Shown here: positions 8,504-17,546 of the stretch, piece by piece
Layout: every line of letters starts with the position of its first letter
Numbering within the stretch: the stretch's first letter is position 1
Source of the DNA: JAAXGX01 sp965203565
GTDB taxonomy: Bacteria > Acidobacteriota > Vicinamibacteria > Vicinamibacterales > UBA8438
Direction of reading: 5' to 3'
DNA length: 64,000 nt
NCBI GenBank assembly: GCA_965203565.1
Contig: OZ241896.1
Span: 3,472,001 to 3,536,000 of the forward strand
Notes under the pieces: model-generated
What the model was told of the DNA's origin: nothing
The model's input: only the letters and a program-made list of their open reading frames with translations
Database searches by the model: none
Program-made: the position numbers and the translations under genes

Positions 8504-8532
8504 TTGCAGTATCTCCCCGTGTTCCGTAGAAT
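8504..8532 (+). promoter_or_regulatory. Sigma70-like promoter of the Phd/VapC pair
   Basis: TTGCAG (8504-8509) and TAGAAT (8527-8532) are separated by 17 bases. Initiation 6-7 bases after the -10 would fall on the ATG at 8539, predicting a leaderless or nearly leaderless transcript. Phd-family antitoxins usually repress their own promoter, so an operator overlapping this site is likely but not identified. Confidence 0.6.
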
Positions 8533-8538
8533 GCGGAA

Positions 8539-8862
8539 ATGGAAGAACGCAGCGCACGCAGCCAGAGGCAGGGAGCCGCGGGCGGGCGGACCGCCGCGCG
8601 CGTCGTGACCGCCACGGAAGCGGCGAAGCGGTTCGGCGCCATCATCGACCGCGTGCGCGAAGACCGCGCCGTCTACCTCGTGGAACGGGGCGGCACGCCG
8701 GTCGCGCAGATCGGCCCGGCGCCGAGCCGGGCCTTCACGGTGCAGGATTTCGTCGACCTCGTGGAATCGACGCCGCGGGCATCCGAAGAGTACCTGCGGG
8801 CCGTGGAGGAGGGGATCGCGTTCTCGCAACAGCAGCAGGTCCCCGATCCGTGGGCGCGCTGA
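8539..8862 (+). CDS. Phd/YefM-family antitoxin
   Basis: 107 residues. After a basic leader of about 22 residues, the core ARVVTATEAAKRFGAIIDRV followed by AVYLVERGGTPVAQI is the Phd/YefM DNA-binding fold (beta strand, helices, then strand pair). The C-terminal part from residue 70 (FTVQDFVDLVESTPRASEEY) is the toxin-neutralising tail. The stop overlaps the downstream toxin start by 13 bases, the usual coupling of type II toxin-antitoxin pairs. No ribosome-binding site is seen before the ATG, which fits the predicted leaderless mRNA. Confidence 0.85.
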   Translation: MEERSARSQRQGAAGGRTAARVVTATEAAKRFGAIIDRVREDRAVYLVERGGTPVAQIGPAPSRAFTVQDFVDLVESTPRASEEYLRAVEEGIAFSQQQQVPDPWAR

Positions 8863-9248
8863 TCGACACCAGCGTGCTGGTGGCCGCGCAGCGCGGCCGG
8901 CTCGATCTCGGCCGGCTTCTCGCCGGCGGCGGCGGGGAGCCTCTGGCGATCGCCGCGATCTCCGCGTCCGAGCTGCTGCACGGAGTGCATCGGCTTCGCG
9001 GCGTTCGGCGCGCGACGCAGGAGTCTCACGTCAACTGGTGGCTGGAGCGGTTTCCCGTCATCCCCTTCGACCTCGACGTCGCGCGGGTTCATGCGGCGCT
9101 GATGGCCGACCTCGATGCGAGCGGCGCGCGCATGGCGGCGCATGACGCGATCATCGCCGCGACCGCGCTCCGGCTCGGCTACGGCGTCGCGACGCGCGAC
9201 CGCCGAAGTTTCGGTCGGATCGAGGACCTCGACGTCCGATACTGGTGA
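8850..9248 (+). CDS. vapC: VapC-family PIN-domain toxin
   Basis: 132 residues from a GTG at 8850. Acidic PIN residues are visible in order: Asp6 in GALIDTSVL, Glu near residue 42 in SASELLHGVHRL, and Asp near 100 in MAAHDAIIAATAL, then a final Asp in VATRDRRSFGRI. Known VapC toxins are Mg-dependent ribonucleases that cut tRNA or rRNA. It overlaps the antitoxin gene and shares its promoter. Length and residues are intact, so the pair is probably functional. Confidence 0.85.
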   Translation: MGALIDTSVLVAAQRGRLDLGRLLAGGGGEPLAIAAISASELLHGVHRLRGVRRATQESHVNWWLERFPVIPFDLDVARVHAALMADLDASGARMAAHDAIIAATALRLGYGVATRDRRSFGRIEDLDVRYW

Positions 9249-9288
9249 CGCCGGCCATCGCAGTATGATGGCCGGCGGAGACCGGGGC

Positions 9289-10545
9289 ATGAAAAGCCGG
9301 ATCGCGGCGTGGTGTCTGTACGACTGGGCGAACTCCGCATTCACCACGCTGGTCGTCACCTTCATCTACGCTGCGTACTTCGCCAGCGCGTTCGCCGACG
9401 ACCCCGGCCGGGGGACCGCCCTGTGGTCGCGCGGCATCGCCGTCAGCGCCCTCCTCATCGCCGCGCTGGCGCCGGCCGCCGGCGCGCTGGCCGACCGGGG
9501 CGGCCGGCGCAAGTGCCTGATCCTCTCGTCGCTGGTCTGCGCGGCGGGCACGGCTGCGCTGGCGTTCGTGCGGCCGGATCAGCCGTACGCCGTCGTGACG
9601 GCGCTCGGGCTGTTCGTCGCCGCCAACGTGGCGTTCGAGCTCGGCTTGGTCTTCTACAACGCGTTCCTTCCCGCCATCGCCCCGCCGGACCGGATCGGGC
9701 GGATCTCGGGCTACGGGTGGGGGCTCGGCTACGGCGGAGGCCTGGCCGCGCTCGCGGCGGCGCTCGTCGTCTTCGTGCCGGAGACGCCGCGGTTCGGCAT
9801 CCCGACCGCCGAGGGGTTCAACCTGCGGGCGACCAACCTGCTCGTCGCCGGCTGGTTCCTGGTGTTCGCGATCCCCGCGTTCGCGCTGCTCAAGGACGAG
9901 TCGGCGCCGGGCGGCGGGGTCGGCGTCCGCCGCGCGTTCGCCGATCTGGCCGCCACCGTCCGCAGCCTCCGACGATACCGCCAGGTCGGGCGGTTCCTGC
10001 TGGCGCGGCTCCTGTACAACGACGGCTTGGTGACGATCTTCGCCTTCGGCGGGATCTACGCGGTCGGCACGTTCGGCTTCAGCTTCGAGGAGCTGGTGAC
10101 GTTCGGCATCGTCCTCAACGTCGGCGCCGGCCTCGGCGCGCTGGCGTTCGGGTTCGTCGACGACCGGATCGGCGGCAAGGCGACGATCGGCCTGAGCGTG
10201 GCGGCGCTGGCGGCGGCCACCGTCCTCGGAGCGCTCGCGCCGACCCGGGCCTGGTTCTGGGTCTCGGCGGTCGTGGTCGGCGTCTTCATCGGTCCGAACC
10301 AGTCGGCCAGCCGGTCGCTGATGGCGCGCTTCGTACCGGCGAAGCACGAGTCGGAGTTCTTCGGCTTCTTCGCGTTCTCGGGCAAGGTGACGTCGTTTCT
10401 CGGACCGGCGCTGCTCGGCGTGCTGAGCGACCTCTACAGCCAGCGCGTCGGCGTCGCCAGTCTGCTGATCTTCTTCGTGCTGGGGGGCCTGCTCCTCTGG
10501 CGGGTGGACGAACAGGAGGCGATCGCCGCCGCGCGCGCCGGTTAG
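9289..10545 (+). CDS. MFS transporter, UMF1/Atg22-like
   Basis: 418 residues with about 12 membrane segments. It opens with MKSRIAAWCLYDWANSAFTT, the signature of the UMF1 group (YDWANSAF), followed by GALADRGGRRK as the loop 2-3 motif. A GGAG sits 9 bases before the ATG at 9289; an in-frame ATG at 9268 would add seven residues and is less well placed. Members are permease-like major facilitator proteins of the inner membrane, related to yeast Atg22; the substrate cannot be read from sequence. It stands alone, transcribed toward a convergent SDR gene. Confidence 0.85.
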   Translation: MKSRIAAWCLYDWANSAFTTLVVTFIYAAYFASAFADDPGRGTALWSRGIAVSALLIAALAPAAGALADRGGRRKCLILSSLVCAAGTAALAFVRPDQPYAVVTALGLFVAANVAFELGLVFYNAFLPAIAPPDRIGRISGYGWGLGYGGGLAALAAALVVFVPETPRFGIPTAEGFNLRATNLLVAGWFLVFAIPAFALLKDESAPGGGVGVRRAFADLAATVRSLRRYRQVGRFLLARLLYNDGLVTIFAFGGIYAVGTFGFSFEELVTFGIVLNVGAGLGALAFGFVDDRIGGKATIGLSVAALAAATVLGALAPTRAWFWVSAVVVGVFIGPNQSASRSLMARFVPAKHESEFFGFFAFSGKVTSFLGPALLGVLSDLYSQRVGVASLLIFFVLGGLLLWRVDEQEAIAAARAG

Positions 10546-10564
10546 TCAGCAGCCCGCGCAGGCC

Positions 10565-11659
10565 TCACCGCTGTCGATCGAGCCAGGCGCGCAGCCGTGC
10601 GGTCTCGTCGGCCGCGGACGGGTCGAGCTCCGCCTGGTGGAGCCGGGCGCGGACCGCGAAGAGGTCCATCGCGTCCGGCGGCGCGTCCCGTTCGATGATT
10701 TCCCGCACCTTGCGCCGGAAGAAGCCGCTCCAGTCGGGCCGCCGTCCGTCGAGGTCGGTGAAGCCGTACTCCTTCGCCAGGCCCCAGCTCGAGAACAGGC
10801 CGCCGTTCTTCCCGGCCACCTGCGGATCGGCGGCCAGCGCCGCCACGGCGCGGCCGACGAAGCAGGGCGTCTCGGACGCGGCGAAGTACGGGTCCTTCTC
10901 GATGGCGTCCCGCCAGTTCGCCTCGCTGACGCCCAGGGCGTCGAGCACCGCCTCGGACCGCAGAAAGCCCGGGGTTATGGCCAGCGCGGTCACATGGTGG
11001 GCGTGCAGGTCGGCGGCCATCCCGAGGGCGAGCCGGATGACGGCGTTCTTCGCCAGATCGTAGAAGAGGTTGCCGCGATACCCGAGCGTGTCGCCGTCGG
11101 TCACTTCGACGATGAGCCCGGCGTTGCGCTCCACCATCAGCGGCGCCCCGCGCCGGCTGGTGATGACGTGGCTGAGGACGGCGCGTTCGAGCATCTCCGC
11201 CCCCTTGGCGACGGAGAGCTCCCAGAAGGGCGACCCCCACTCGGTCAGCGCGTCGCCGCCCCACACGTCGTTCACCAGCACGTCGAGCCGCCCCTGCTCG
11301 TCGCGGACACGGGCGAAAAGGCGTTCGACCTCGGATTCGACGGTGTGGTCCGTCCGAACGGCGACGCCGCGCCCGCCGGCGGCGGTGACCAGCTCCGCGG
11401 TCTCTTCGATCGTTTCGGGCCGTCCCGCCGTCGCCGGGCGCCCGCGTACGCTGCGGCCGGTGCAGTACACGGTGGCGCCGGCCGCCCCCAGCATGCGGGC
11501 GATGCCGCGGCCGGCCCCGCGCGTGGCCCCGGCGACGACGGCGACCTGACTCAGGAGCGGCTGGTTCGGCACGTTCGGGGCATGGCGGTGCGACTCGTCC
11601 GGATGCGCCGCAAGGTAATTCCACACGCGCGCGATTGTCAAAGATCGAACGCTGTCCAC
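10565..11659 (-). CDS. SDR-family oxidoreductase
   Basis: Up to 364 residues. The Rossmann nucleotide motif GATRGAGRG is near residues 44-52 and the catalytic Tyr-x-x-x-Lys is YDLAK near residues 201-205, so it should be active with NAD(P)H. The N-terminal 30 residues before VPNQPLLSQVAVVAG are unusual, and a GTG start there (near 11570) is an alternative. The C-terminal part (GGLFSSWGLAKEYGFTDLDG) is longer than in classic SDRs and matches a subgroup of about 300-330 residues. The substrate is unknown. It converges with the MFS gene and is divergent from the small exported protein. Confidence 0.8.
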   Translation of the reverse strand: MDSVRSLTIARVWNYLAAHPDESHRHAPNVPNQPLLSQVAVVAGATRGAGRGIARMLGAAGATVYCTGRSVRGRPATAGRPETIEETAELVTAAGGRGVAVRTDHTVESEVERLFARVRDEQGRLDVLVNDVWGGDALTEWGSPFWELSVAKGAEMLERAVLSHVITSRRGAPLMVERNAGLIVEVTDGDTLGYRGNLFYDLAKNAVIRLALGMAADLHAHHVTALAITPGFLRSEAVLDALGVSEANWRDAIEKDPYFAASETPCFVGRAVAALAADPQVAGKNGGLFSSWGLAKEYGFTDLDGRRPDWSGFFRRKVREIIERDAPPDAMDLFAVRARLHQAELDPSAADETARLRAWLDRQR

Positions 11660-11700
11660 GCCGGGCGAACGGGGCCCTGCGCTCGTGCTACGCTTGGATC

Positions 11701-12105
11701 GTGGCGCGCACCGCGGCGCATCTCGCGTTCGTGACGCTGCTGGCGGCGCTGCCGAGCCTGCGGGCGCTCTGCGCCGACTCGTGCGGGCCGGCGGCGGCGG
11801 CGGCCCGCGCCGCGGACTCGGCCTGCCACCAGCGCCATGCCGGCCCGCCGCCGGCGTCGTCGGCGCCCGGCTCGGCCGATCCGGTCACCCCGGCCGGCGC
11901 CTGCGCCCACGGCGTGACCGCGCCCCTGCGCGTGCGGGCGGCCGCGGCGGCTGCGTCCGATCAGGGCGAGCTGCCTGCCGCGCCGGTCCCGCCGTTCATG
12001 CGGCCCGCCGGCGCGGGCCGGGCGGCCGACGCGCATCGGCCGACCTCGGCGGCATCGCCGGCGGCGTCTCCGCCGAACGAATTCCGTTCCCCGCTCCGCT
12101 GCTGA
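11701..12105 (+). CDS. Small exported Cys/His-containing protein
   Basis: 134 residues from a GTG at 11701. A hydrophobic N-terminus (TAAHLAFVTLLAALPSLRAL) followed by CADSCG looks like a signal peptide with cleavage before or at the Cys. The mature part is Ala/Pro-rich with scattered Cys and His (ACHQRHAG, GACAHG). Similar small exported proteins often precede copper-resistance genes, and the next gene here is a copper oxidase, so periplasmic metal handling is plausible. No named family is recognised. Confidence 0.5.
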   Translation: MARTAAHLAFVTLLAALPSLRALCADSCGPAAAAARAADSACHQRHAGPPPASSAPGSADPVTPAGACAHGVTAPLRVRAAAAAASDQGELPAAPVPPFMRPAGAGRAADAHRPTSAASPAASPPNEFRSPLRC

Positions 12106-12250
12106 TCCGCGCGGCTCCACTCTTCCTCCTCGCACGCTGATTCGATGATCGTCGGCGCCGTACGGCGTCGACCCTGCGCGTCCCGCCGGACTTGGCGTCA
12201 CGGGCGCCGGCGCCGCCGGCGCCCGGCGGGACGCGCCGAAGGAGCACGAC

Positions 12251-13453
12251 ATGCGAACCAACCGAAGACGTTTTCTCGAGACGGCGCTGGGAGCCGGAGC
12301 CGCGGCTGCTGCGCCCGGCGCGCGGGCAGGCGCCGGGCGGGATCCCGCGGCTCCGCCGGCCGCGGCGGCGGACGCTGCGGCGCCCGCGCCGGTCGTCACT
12401 CCCGATCTCCCCACCCTCGCGCCGCGGCGGATAGACGCCGCCGGCGTCAAGGAGTTCCACCTCGTCGCCGAACCGGTCCGGCGGGAGTTCCTCCCCGGCC
12501 GCACCATCGACTGCTGGGGTTTCAACGGCACGATGCCCGGTCCGACGATCGAGGTGACCGAAGGCGACCGGGTGCGGCTGGTGGTCGAGAACCGGTTGCC
12601 GGAACGTTTCGCCATCCACTGGCACGGTTTCGAGATCCCGATCGGGATGGACGGCGTGCCCGGGCTGACGCAGGACCCGATCGCGCCGGGCGACGCGTTC
12701 GTCTACGAGTTCACGCTGCGCCAGCACGGCACGTTCTTCTACCACTCGCACATGGCGATGCAGGAGATGATGGGAATGATCGGCCTGTTCGTCATGCATC
12801 CGCGCGAGGCGTACCGGCCGCGCGCGGACCGCGACTTCGGCCTCATCTTCCAGGAGTGGGCGGTCCTGCCGAACAGCTCGGTTCCCGACACGATGGAGAT
12901 GGAGTTCAACTGGTTCACCATCAACGGCAGGGCGGCCCCGGCGGCGACGCCGCTGCTCGTCCGGCGGGGCGATCGGGTGCGGCTCCGCATGGTCAACCTG
13001 GGGATGGACCACCACCCGGTCCACCTGCACGGCCATACGTTCCGGACGGTGGCGACGGAAGGAGGCCGGATACCGGAGGCGGCCTGGCAGCCGGGCAACA
13101 CGGTGCTGGTCGGCGTGGCCCAGGCGCGCGACGTGGAGTTCGAGGCGACGAACCCCGGCGACTGGGCGCTCCATTGCCACCTGCCGCACCACATGATGAA
13201 CCAGATGGTCGCGATGGTCGGACCGGGACGGATGCGCCACGGGACGACGCCTGACGCGCCGAGCGTGCCCGGGTTCCCGCAGGACATGTTCATGGCGAAC
13301 GACGCGGCGGTGGCGAAGCCGGAGACGCGCGGCCTGCGCCCCACCTGGACCGGCGGGATGATGGGAATGATGACGATGGTCCGCGTGCTCGATCCGGAGG
13401 CGTTCGACGCCATCCAGGCCGAGATCGCCGAGCGCGCGGGGGAGGTGGCCTGA
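12251..13453 (+). CDS. Multicopper oxidase (copper-resistance type)
   Basis: 400 residues with a Tat-type signal (NRRRFLETALGAGAAAAA). All four copper motifs are seen: HWHG near residue 123, HSHM near 165, HHPVHLHGH near 254, and HCHLPHHMMNQM near 308, the last with the type-1 Cys and axial Met spaced as in laccase-like enzymes. Met-rich stretches (MAMQEMMGMIG, GGMMGMMTM) suggest copper(I) oxidation. It would act in the periplasm. Its stop overlaps the next start by one base (TGATG), so it is coupled to the TolC-type protein, forming a likely copper detoxification pair. Confidence 0.9.
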   Translation: MRTNRRRFLETALGAGAAAAAPGARAGAGRDPAAPPAAAADAAAPAPVVTPDLPTLAPRRIDAAGVKEFHLVAEPVRREFLPGRTIDCWGFNGTMPGPTIEVTEGDRVRLVVENRLPERFAIHWHGFEIPIGMDGVPGLTQDPIAPGDAFVYEFTLRQHGTFFYHSHMAMQEMMGMIGLFVMHPREAYRPRADRDFGLIFQEWAVLPNSSVPDTMEMEFNWFTINGRAAPAATPLLVRRGDRVRLRMVNLGMDHHPVHLHGHTFRTVATEGGRIPEAAWQPGNTVLVGVAQARDVEFEATNPGDWALHCHLPHHMMNQMVAMVGPGRMRHGTTPDAPSVPGFPQDMFMANDAAVAKPETRGLRPTWTGGMMGMMTMVRVLDPEAFDAIQAEIAERAGEVA

Positions 13454-14715
13454 TGGCGATCCGATGGACGGCGGCGGCCGGGCTCCTGATCCTGGCCGGG
13501 TGGCCGGCGCCGGCGGCGGTCGCCCAGACGGCGTTGACGCTGGACGCTCTGGAGCGGATGGCGCTCGCCGGCCACCCGGCGGTGGCGCGGGCGGCGGCGG
13601 CGGTCGCGGCGGCCGACGCGCGGACGAAGCAGGCGGGGCGCTGGCCGAACCCGATGATCGGCTACACGGCGGAGGAGGTGAGCGGCGGCCCGACCATCCG
13701 GTGGGGCGAGCATGGCGTCTTCGTGGAGCAGGTGTTCCCGATCAGCGGACGACTCGGCGCGGACCGGGCGGTGCGGGCGCGCGAAGCCGACGAGGCCCGC
13801 GCCGCGGAGGACGTTGAGCGCCGGCGGGTGCTGAGCACGGTCCGCCTGCTCTACCGCGAGGCGCTGCTGGCGGCGCGGCGCGTCTCGATCCGCGAAGATC
13901 TGGCGGCGCACGGAGAGGAGGCGGCGGCCACCGCCCGGCAACTCGCCAACATCGGCGCCGTCGACCGGCCGGACGTCCTCGCCGCGGAGATCGACGCGCT
14001 GGCGGCGCGGACGGCGGTCGATGCGGCGCGTCACGAAGCGCGGCGCATCCGGCGGCGGCTTGCGCAGGCGGTCGGCGATCCGTCGGTGGAGTCCGCACCG
14101 CTGGCCGGCGACCCGGACGCGGCGCCCGGACCGGTCGACCGCGCGGCGGCGCTGGCGGCGCTGCGGCGTGACAGCCCCGACGTGCGGGCCGCCGAAGCCC
14201 GCATCGTCCGCGCCGAGGCGGCCTTGGCGCGTGCGAAGAAGGAGCCGCGTCCCGATCTGGTGGTGCGGGCCGGCCCGCGGTACAATCGGGAGCTGCTCGA
14301 CCCGGGGCCCGCCCCGGTCGGCTGGGAGGCGTTCGCCGACGTCGGCGTGACCGTCCCGCTCTGGGACCGCAACCGGGCCGGCGTGGCCGCCGCCGAGGCC
14401 GACGTCACGCGCGAGCGCGCCGGCGCCGCGCAGGTGGAGCTCGATCTGCGGTCCCGGCTCACGGATCTGTTCCGCCGGCACGCGGCGGCGGCGGACCGGC
14501 TGCGCACGTACCGCGACGAGATCGCGCCGCGCGCCGAGGAGGCGCATCGGCTCGTCCGTGACCGCTACGACGAACGGGCCGCAGAATACGCCGACGTCCT
14601 GGCGGCGCGTCGGCGGGCGCTCGCGGTGCGCGAGGAGTCGCTCGACGCGCTGCAGCGCCTGTGGCGGGCGGCGCTGCTCATCGACGGACTGCTGCTCGGC
14701 GGCGGCGGCGATTGA
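13453..14715 (+). CDS. TolC-family outer-membrane efflux protein
   Basis: 420 residues with a signal peptide (TAAAGLLILAGWPAPAAVAQ). Two repeats of the OEP type can be followed: the first from LTLDALERMALAGHPAVARA, the second after about residue 230 (RDSPDVRAAEARIVRAEAAL). Long Ala/Arg/Glu-rich helices are typical of the TolC/CusC/CzcC trunk. Such proteins form the outer-membrane channel of tripartite efflux pumps. Here neither an RND pump nor an adaptor is next to it; the neighbour is the copper oxidase, which suggests metal efflux. Confidence 0.85.
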   Translation: MAIRWTAAAGLLILAGWPAPAAVAQTALTLDALERMALAGHPAVARAAAAVAAADARTKQAGRWPNPMIGYTAEEVSGGPTIRWGEHGVFVEQVFPISGRLGADRAVRAREADEARAAEDVERRRVLSTVRLLYREALLAARRVSIREDLAAHGEEAAATARQLANIGAVDRPDVLAAEIDALAARTAVDAARHEARRIRRRLAQAVGDPSVESAPLAGDPDAAPGPVDRAAALAALRRDSPDVRAAEARIVRAEAALARAKKEPRPDLVVRAGPRYNRELLDPGPAPVGWEAFADVGVTVPLWDRNRAGVAAAEADVTRERAGAAQVELDLRSRLTDLFRRHAAAADRLRTYRDEIAPRAEEAHRLVRDRYDERAAEYADVLAARRRALAVREESLDALQRLWRAALLIDGLLLGGGGD

Positions 14716-15028
14716 ATGGCGACGGCGGCGGATCAGCGGAGCGCGGCTGTTGACCTTTGCCCGGACGCCTGCTCAGTCAGGACGACGTTCTCGGTTCGTA
14801 ATCCAATGGATCGGCTTGATGTGCCGCTGGCTCTGGGTCGATCCGCGAAACGTGGCGAAATGAGCGAGCGCCGCCCGGAGCGACAGCCACTCGCAGGCTG
14901 TCATGCCACGTGCCGCCATTGCCGCCGTTCTCGAACAGCGCCGGACGCGATCGACCGCCAGCAACGATGGGATATCGAAGACCCGTCGTTCGCAAGGCCA
15001 TGATTCCGGGCGGTCGGGCCCGCTCCAT
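14716..15028. other. Intergenic stretch with no recognised gene
   Basis: Both strands have short open frames, but none shows a protein family, signal peptide or ribosome-binding site. It lies between the ends of convergent genes. I see no convincing terminator with a T-run and no repeat shared with the rest of the window. Confidence 0.4.
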
Positions 15029-16054
15029 CTACCAGGTGAAAGTGAAGATTCTCACCGCGCGTCGGCGCGGCGCGGGCCTGCTGAAGTCCGGAGCCTTGTA
15101 GCGCTCGGGCACGGCGGACCAGCCGTCGTAGACGTCGCCGCCGAAGTAGAAGCGCCGCGTCGCGCCAGGTTCCGTGGCCGGACCGCCCGTCGCGAACAGC
15201 TCGTAGGAAAGCTCCGGCGGGTGTGGGCCGGCTCGATCGTCGCGAGGCACGTACTCCGAGCGGCCGTCGCCGTCGACGTCCGCCCGGATCCAGTCGAGGT
15301 GGAGCAGGCGATGGTAGCTGCGGTCGGCGATCATGCCGCGCAGCTCGGCGTTGAACCGCGAGACGATCGACTCGGCGTCGGGAAGCGACCGGTGGACGGC
15401 GAGGTGCAGCGTGTGGGTGAGCAGCGGCGTCGAGCCGAACGCCAGCCGCGTTCGAGCTTCTTCTCCGTGGTTGGTGACCAGGCGCCGGACGACCAGGTCG
15501 TCCATCAGCGTGTAGTCCACCTCGCCGTCGAGGAGTCCTGCAACGCTGTCCTCTTCGCTGTTCGAGTCTACGAAGATCGGCCTGTTCGCGCTCTCGACCG
15601 TCCGGGCATACCCGTACCCGGCGACCACGGCGATCCGCTTGCCGGCAAGGTCGGCCAGTGTGGTCGCGGACACGTCGCTGCCTTGACGCCCGACGAGGAT
15701 CAACCGGTTCTCGAGATACGGCTGCGAGTAAACCAGCGCGCGTTCGCGCTCTTCGTCCCTCCAGACGGCCGCGCTTCCGTCGAACTCGCCGCTCAGCAGT
15801 GAGGGGATCAGCCTCGGCCACGATGCAACGAAGACCGTTTCGGCGGTTATCCCCGCGCGTCGAAGAGCGACGTCGACCAGATCGAGGGCGAACCGCGGCT
15901 ATCCCGGCGGGTTGGTGAACGGCGACCACGCCGTCGTCACGAGCTGCAACTGCCGACCCTGCGCCGCCGCCCCGATCGGCATGGTGACGATGGGCAGCAG
16001 GAGCAGCGCGCCGATCGTCCACCGGATCCCATTCCGTGCGTCGCGTGCTGACAC
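15029..16054 (-). pseudogene. Periplasmic solute-binding protein (family 3 type), broken by an in-frame TAG
   Basis: From a GTG at 16054 the frame starts VSARDARNGIRWTIGALLLL with a clear signal peptide ending AAAQG, then LQLVTTAWSPFTNPPG. Codon 52 (15901-15899) is TAG, after which the frame continues without change (PRFALDLVDVALRRAGITAE) to the natural end at 15029. It is recognisable as a family 3 solute-binding protein by DLAGKRIAVVAGYGY and VAGLLDGEVDYTLMDDLVV. A single C-to-T change from CAG would explain the stop. No ABC permease is next to it, so it may have been a signalling or orphan sensor domain. Confidence 0.75.
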
Positions 16055-16070
16055 GCCGTTTCTTCCCGGA

Positions 16071-17546
16071 TCAGCGGAGCGCGGCGGCGGACGCCGCCAT
16101 CGAGTCGAACGCGCCGGCCACCGCCTCGGCCTGCTCGAACAGCGGCTGCGGGTAGACGCCGAACAGGATCGAGCCGACGGCCGCGACGGCGAGGGCGGTC
16201 GCCATCGCAGGGCCGAGCGGGGCGACGGCGCCGGGCGCCTCCTCCTTCATCCACATGAAGACGACGACGCGGAGGTAGTAGTAGAGCGAGATGGCGCTGT
16301 TGACCACGCCGGCGACGGCGAGCCAGACGAACCCCTGGTCCATCGCCGCCCCGAACACCCAGACCTTCCCCATGAAGCCGGCGGTCGGCGGAATGCCGCC
16401 CAGCGACAGCATGAAGACCAGCATCGCGACGGCGGCGGCGGGATGACGGAAGTACAGGCCGCCCAGGTCCTTCAGCTCGTCGCCCACCGCGTCGCGCCGC
16501 CGCAGCAGGGTGACGACGGCGAACGCGCCGATCTGCATGAACAGGTAGACCCACAGGTAGACCAGCGCCGCCGCCACGCCGCGCTCGGTCGCCGCCACCA
16601 CGCCGATCAGCACGTACCCGGCGTGGGCGATGGACGAGTAGGCGAGCATCCGCTTGACGTTGCTCTGCGTGATCGCCGCGACGTTGCCGACGGTCATCGT
16701 CACCACGGCGAGGAAGGCGAACACCGCCTGCCAGTCGGGCGTCAGCGCCGGCAGCCCCTCCATGAAGATGCGCAGCAGCATGGCGAACGAGGCCGCCTTC
16801 GAGCCGACCGACAGGAAGGCCGTCACCGGCGTCGGCGCCCCCTCGTACACGTCGGGCGCCCACATGTGGAACGGGACCGCCGCGATCTTGAACCCCATCC
16901 CGGCCGCCAGCAGGATCATCGCCAGGACCAGCAGCAGGCCGCCCTCCCGGCCCGCCAGCGCGGCGGCGATCCCGGCGAGCCGGGTCGTCCCGGTGACGCC
17001 GTAGACGATCGACATCCCGTACAGCAGGATGCCGAGCGAGAACGCCCCGAGCAGGAAGTACTTGACGGCCGCCTCGTTCGACCGGTGGCTCGGCTTCAGG
17101 TAGCCGGCCAGGACGTAGAACGACACCGCCATCGTCTCCAGGCCGATGAACAGCGTGATCAGGTCGACGCCGCTCGCCATGAACATCATGCCGAGCGTCG
17201 CGCACAGGATGAGGAAGGCGTACTCGCCCGCCCGCACGCCCTCCACGCGCAGGTACGACGCCGACATCAGCAGCGTCAGCGCGGCCGACAGCAGGACGAT
17301 CACCTTGAAGAACAGGGCGAACCCGTCTATCGCCAGCAGGCCGCGGGAGACGACCTCGTCAACGCCGGCGAACGACGCCGCGATCAGGCCGGCGACCGCC
17401 AGCGTCGCGATCGAGACGCCGAGCAGCAGGTTCTCCCGCTGCGGGACGACCACGTTGACCAGCAGCACCGCCAGCGCGCCGGCGGTGACCACCAGCTCGG
17501 GCAGGATGTAGTAGAAGTCGGCGGGCGAGAAACCGAGGGCCGACAT
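16071..17546 (-). CDS. nuoN: NADH-quinone oxidoreductase subunit N
   Basis: 491 residues with about 14 membrane helices, an antiporter-like proton-pumping subunit of complex I in the inner membrane. Characteristic stretches are SASYLRVEGVRAGEYAFLIL, YFLLGAFSLGILLYG, and KIAAVPFHMWAPDVYEGAPT, which holds the conserved Lys and His. VKRMLAYSSIAHAGY is the Lys-containing broken helix. It is the last gene of the operon; its start directly follows the nuoM stop. Confidence 0.95.
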   Translation of the reverse strand: MSALGFSPADFYYILPELVVTAGALAVLLVNVVVPQRENLLLGVSIATLAVAGLIAASFAGVDEVVSRGLLAIDGFALFFKVIVLLSAALTLLMSASYLRVEGVRAGEYAFLILCATLGMMFMASGVDLITLFIGLETMAVSFYVLAGYLKPSHRSNEAAVKYFLLGAFSLGILLYGMSIVYGVTGTTRLAGIAAALAGREGGLLLVLAMILLAAGMGFKIAAVPFHMWAPDVYEGAPTPVTAFLSVGSKAASFAMLLRIFMEGLPALTPDWQAVFAFLAVVTMTVGNVAAITQSNVKRMLAYSSIAHAGYVLIGVVAATERGVAAALVYLWVYLFMQIGAFAVVTLLRRRDAVGDELKDLGGLYFRHPAAAVAMLVFMLSLGGIPPTAGFMGKVWVFGAAMDQGFVWLAVAGVVNSAISLYYYLRVVVFMWMKEEAPGAVAPLGPAMATALAVAAVGSILFGVYPQPLFEQAEAVAGAFDSMAASAAALR

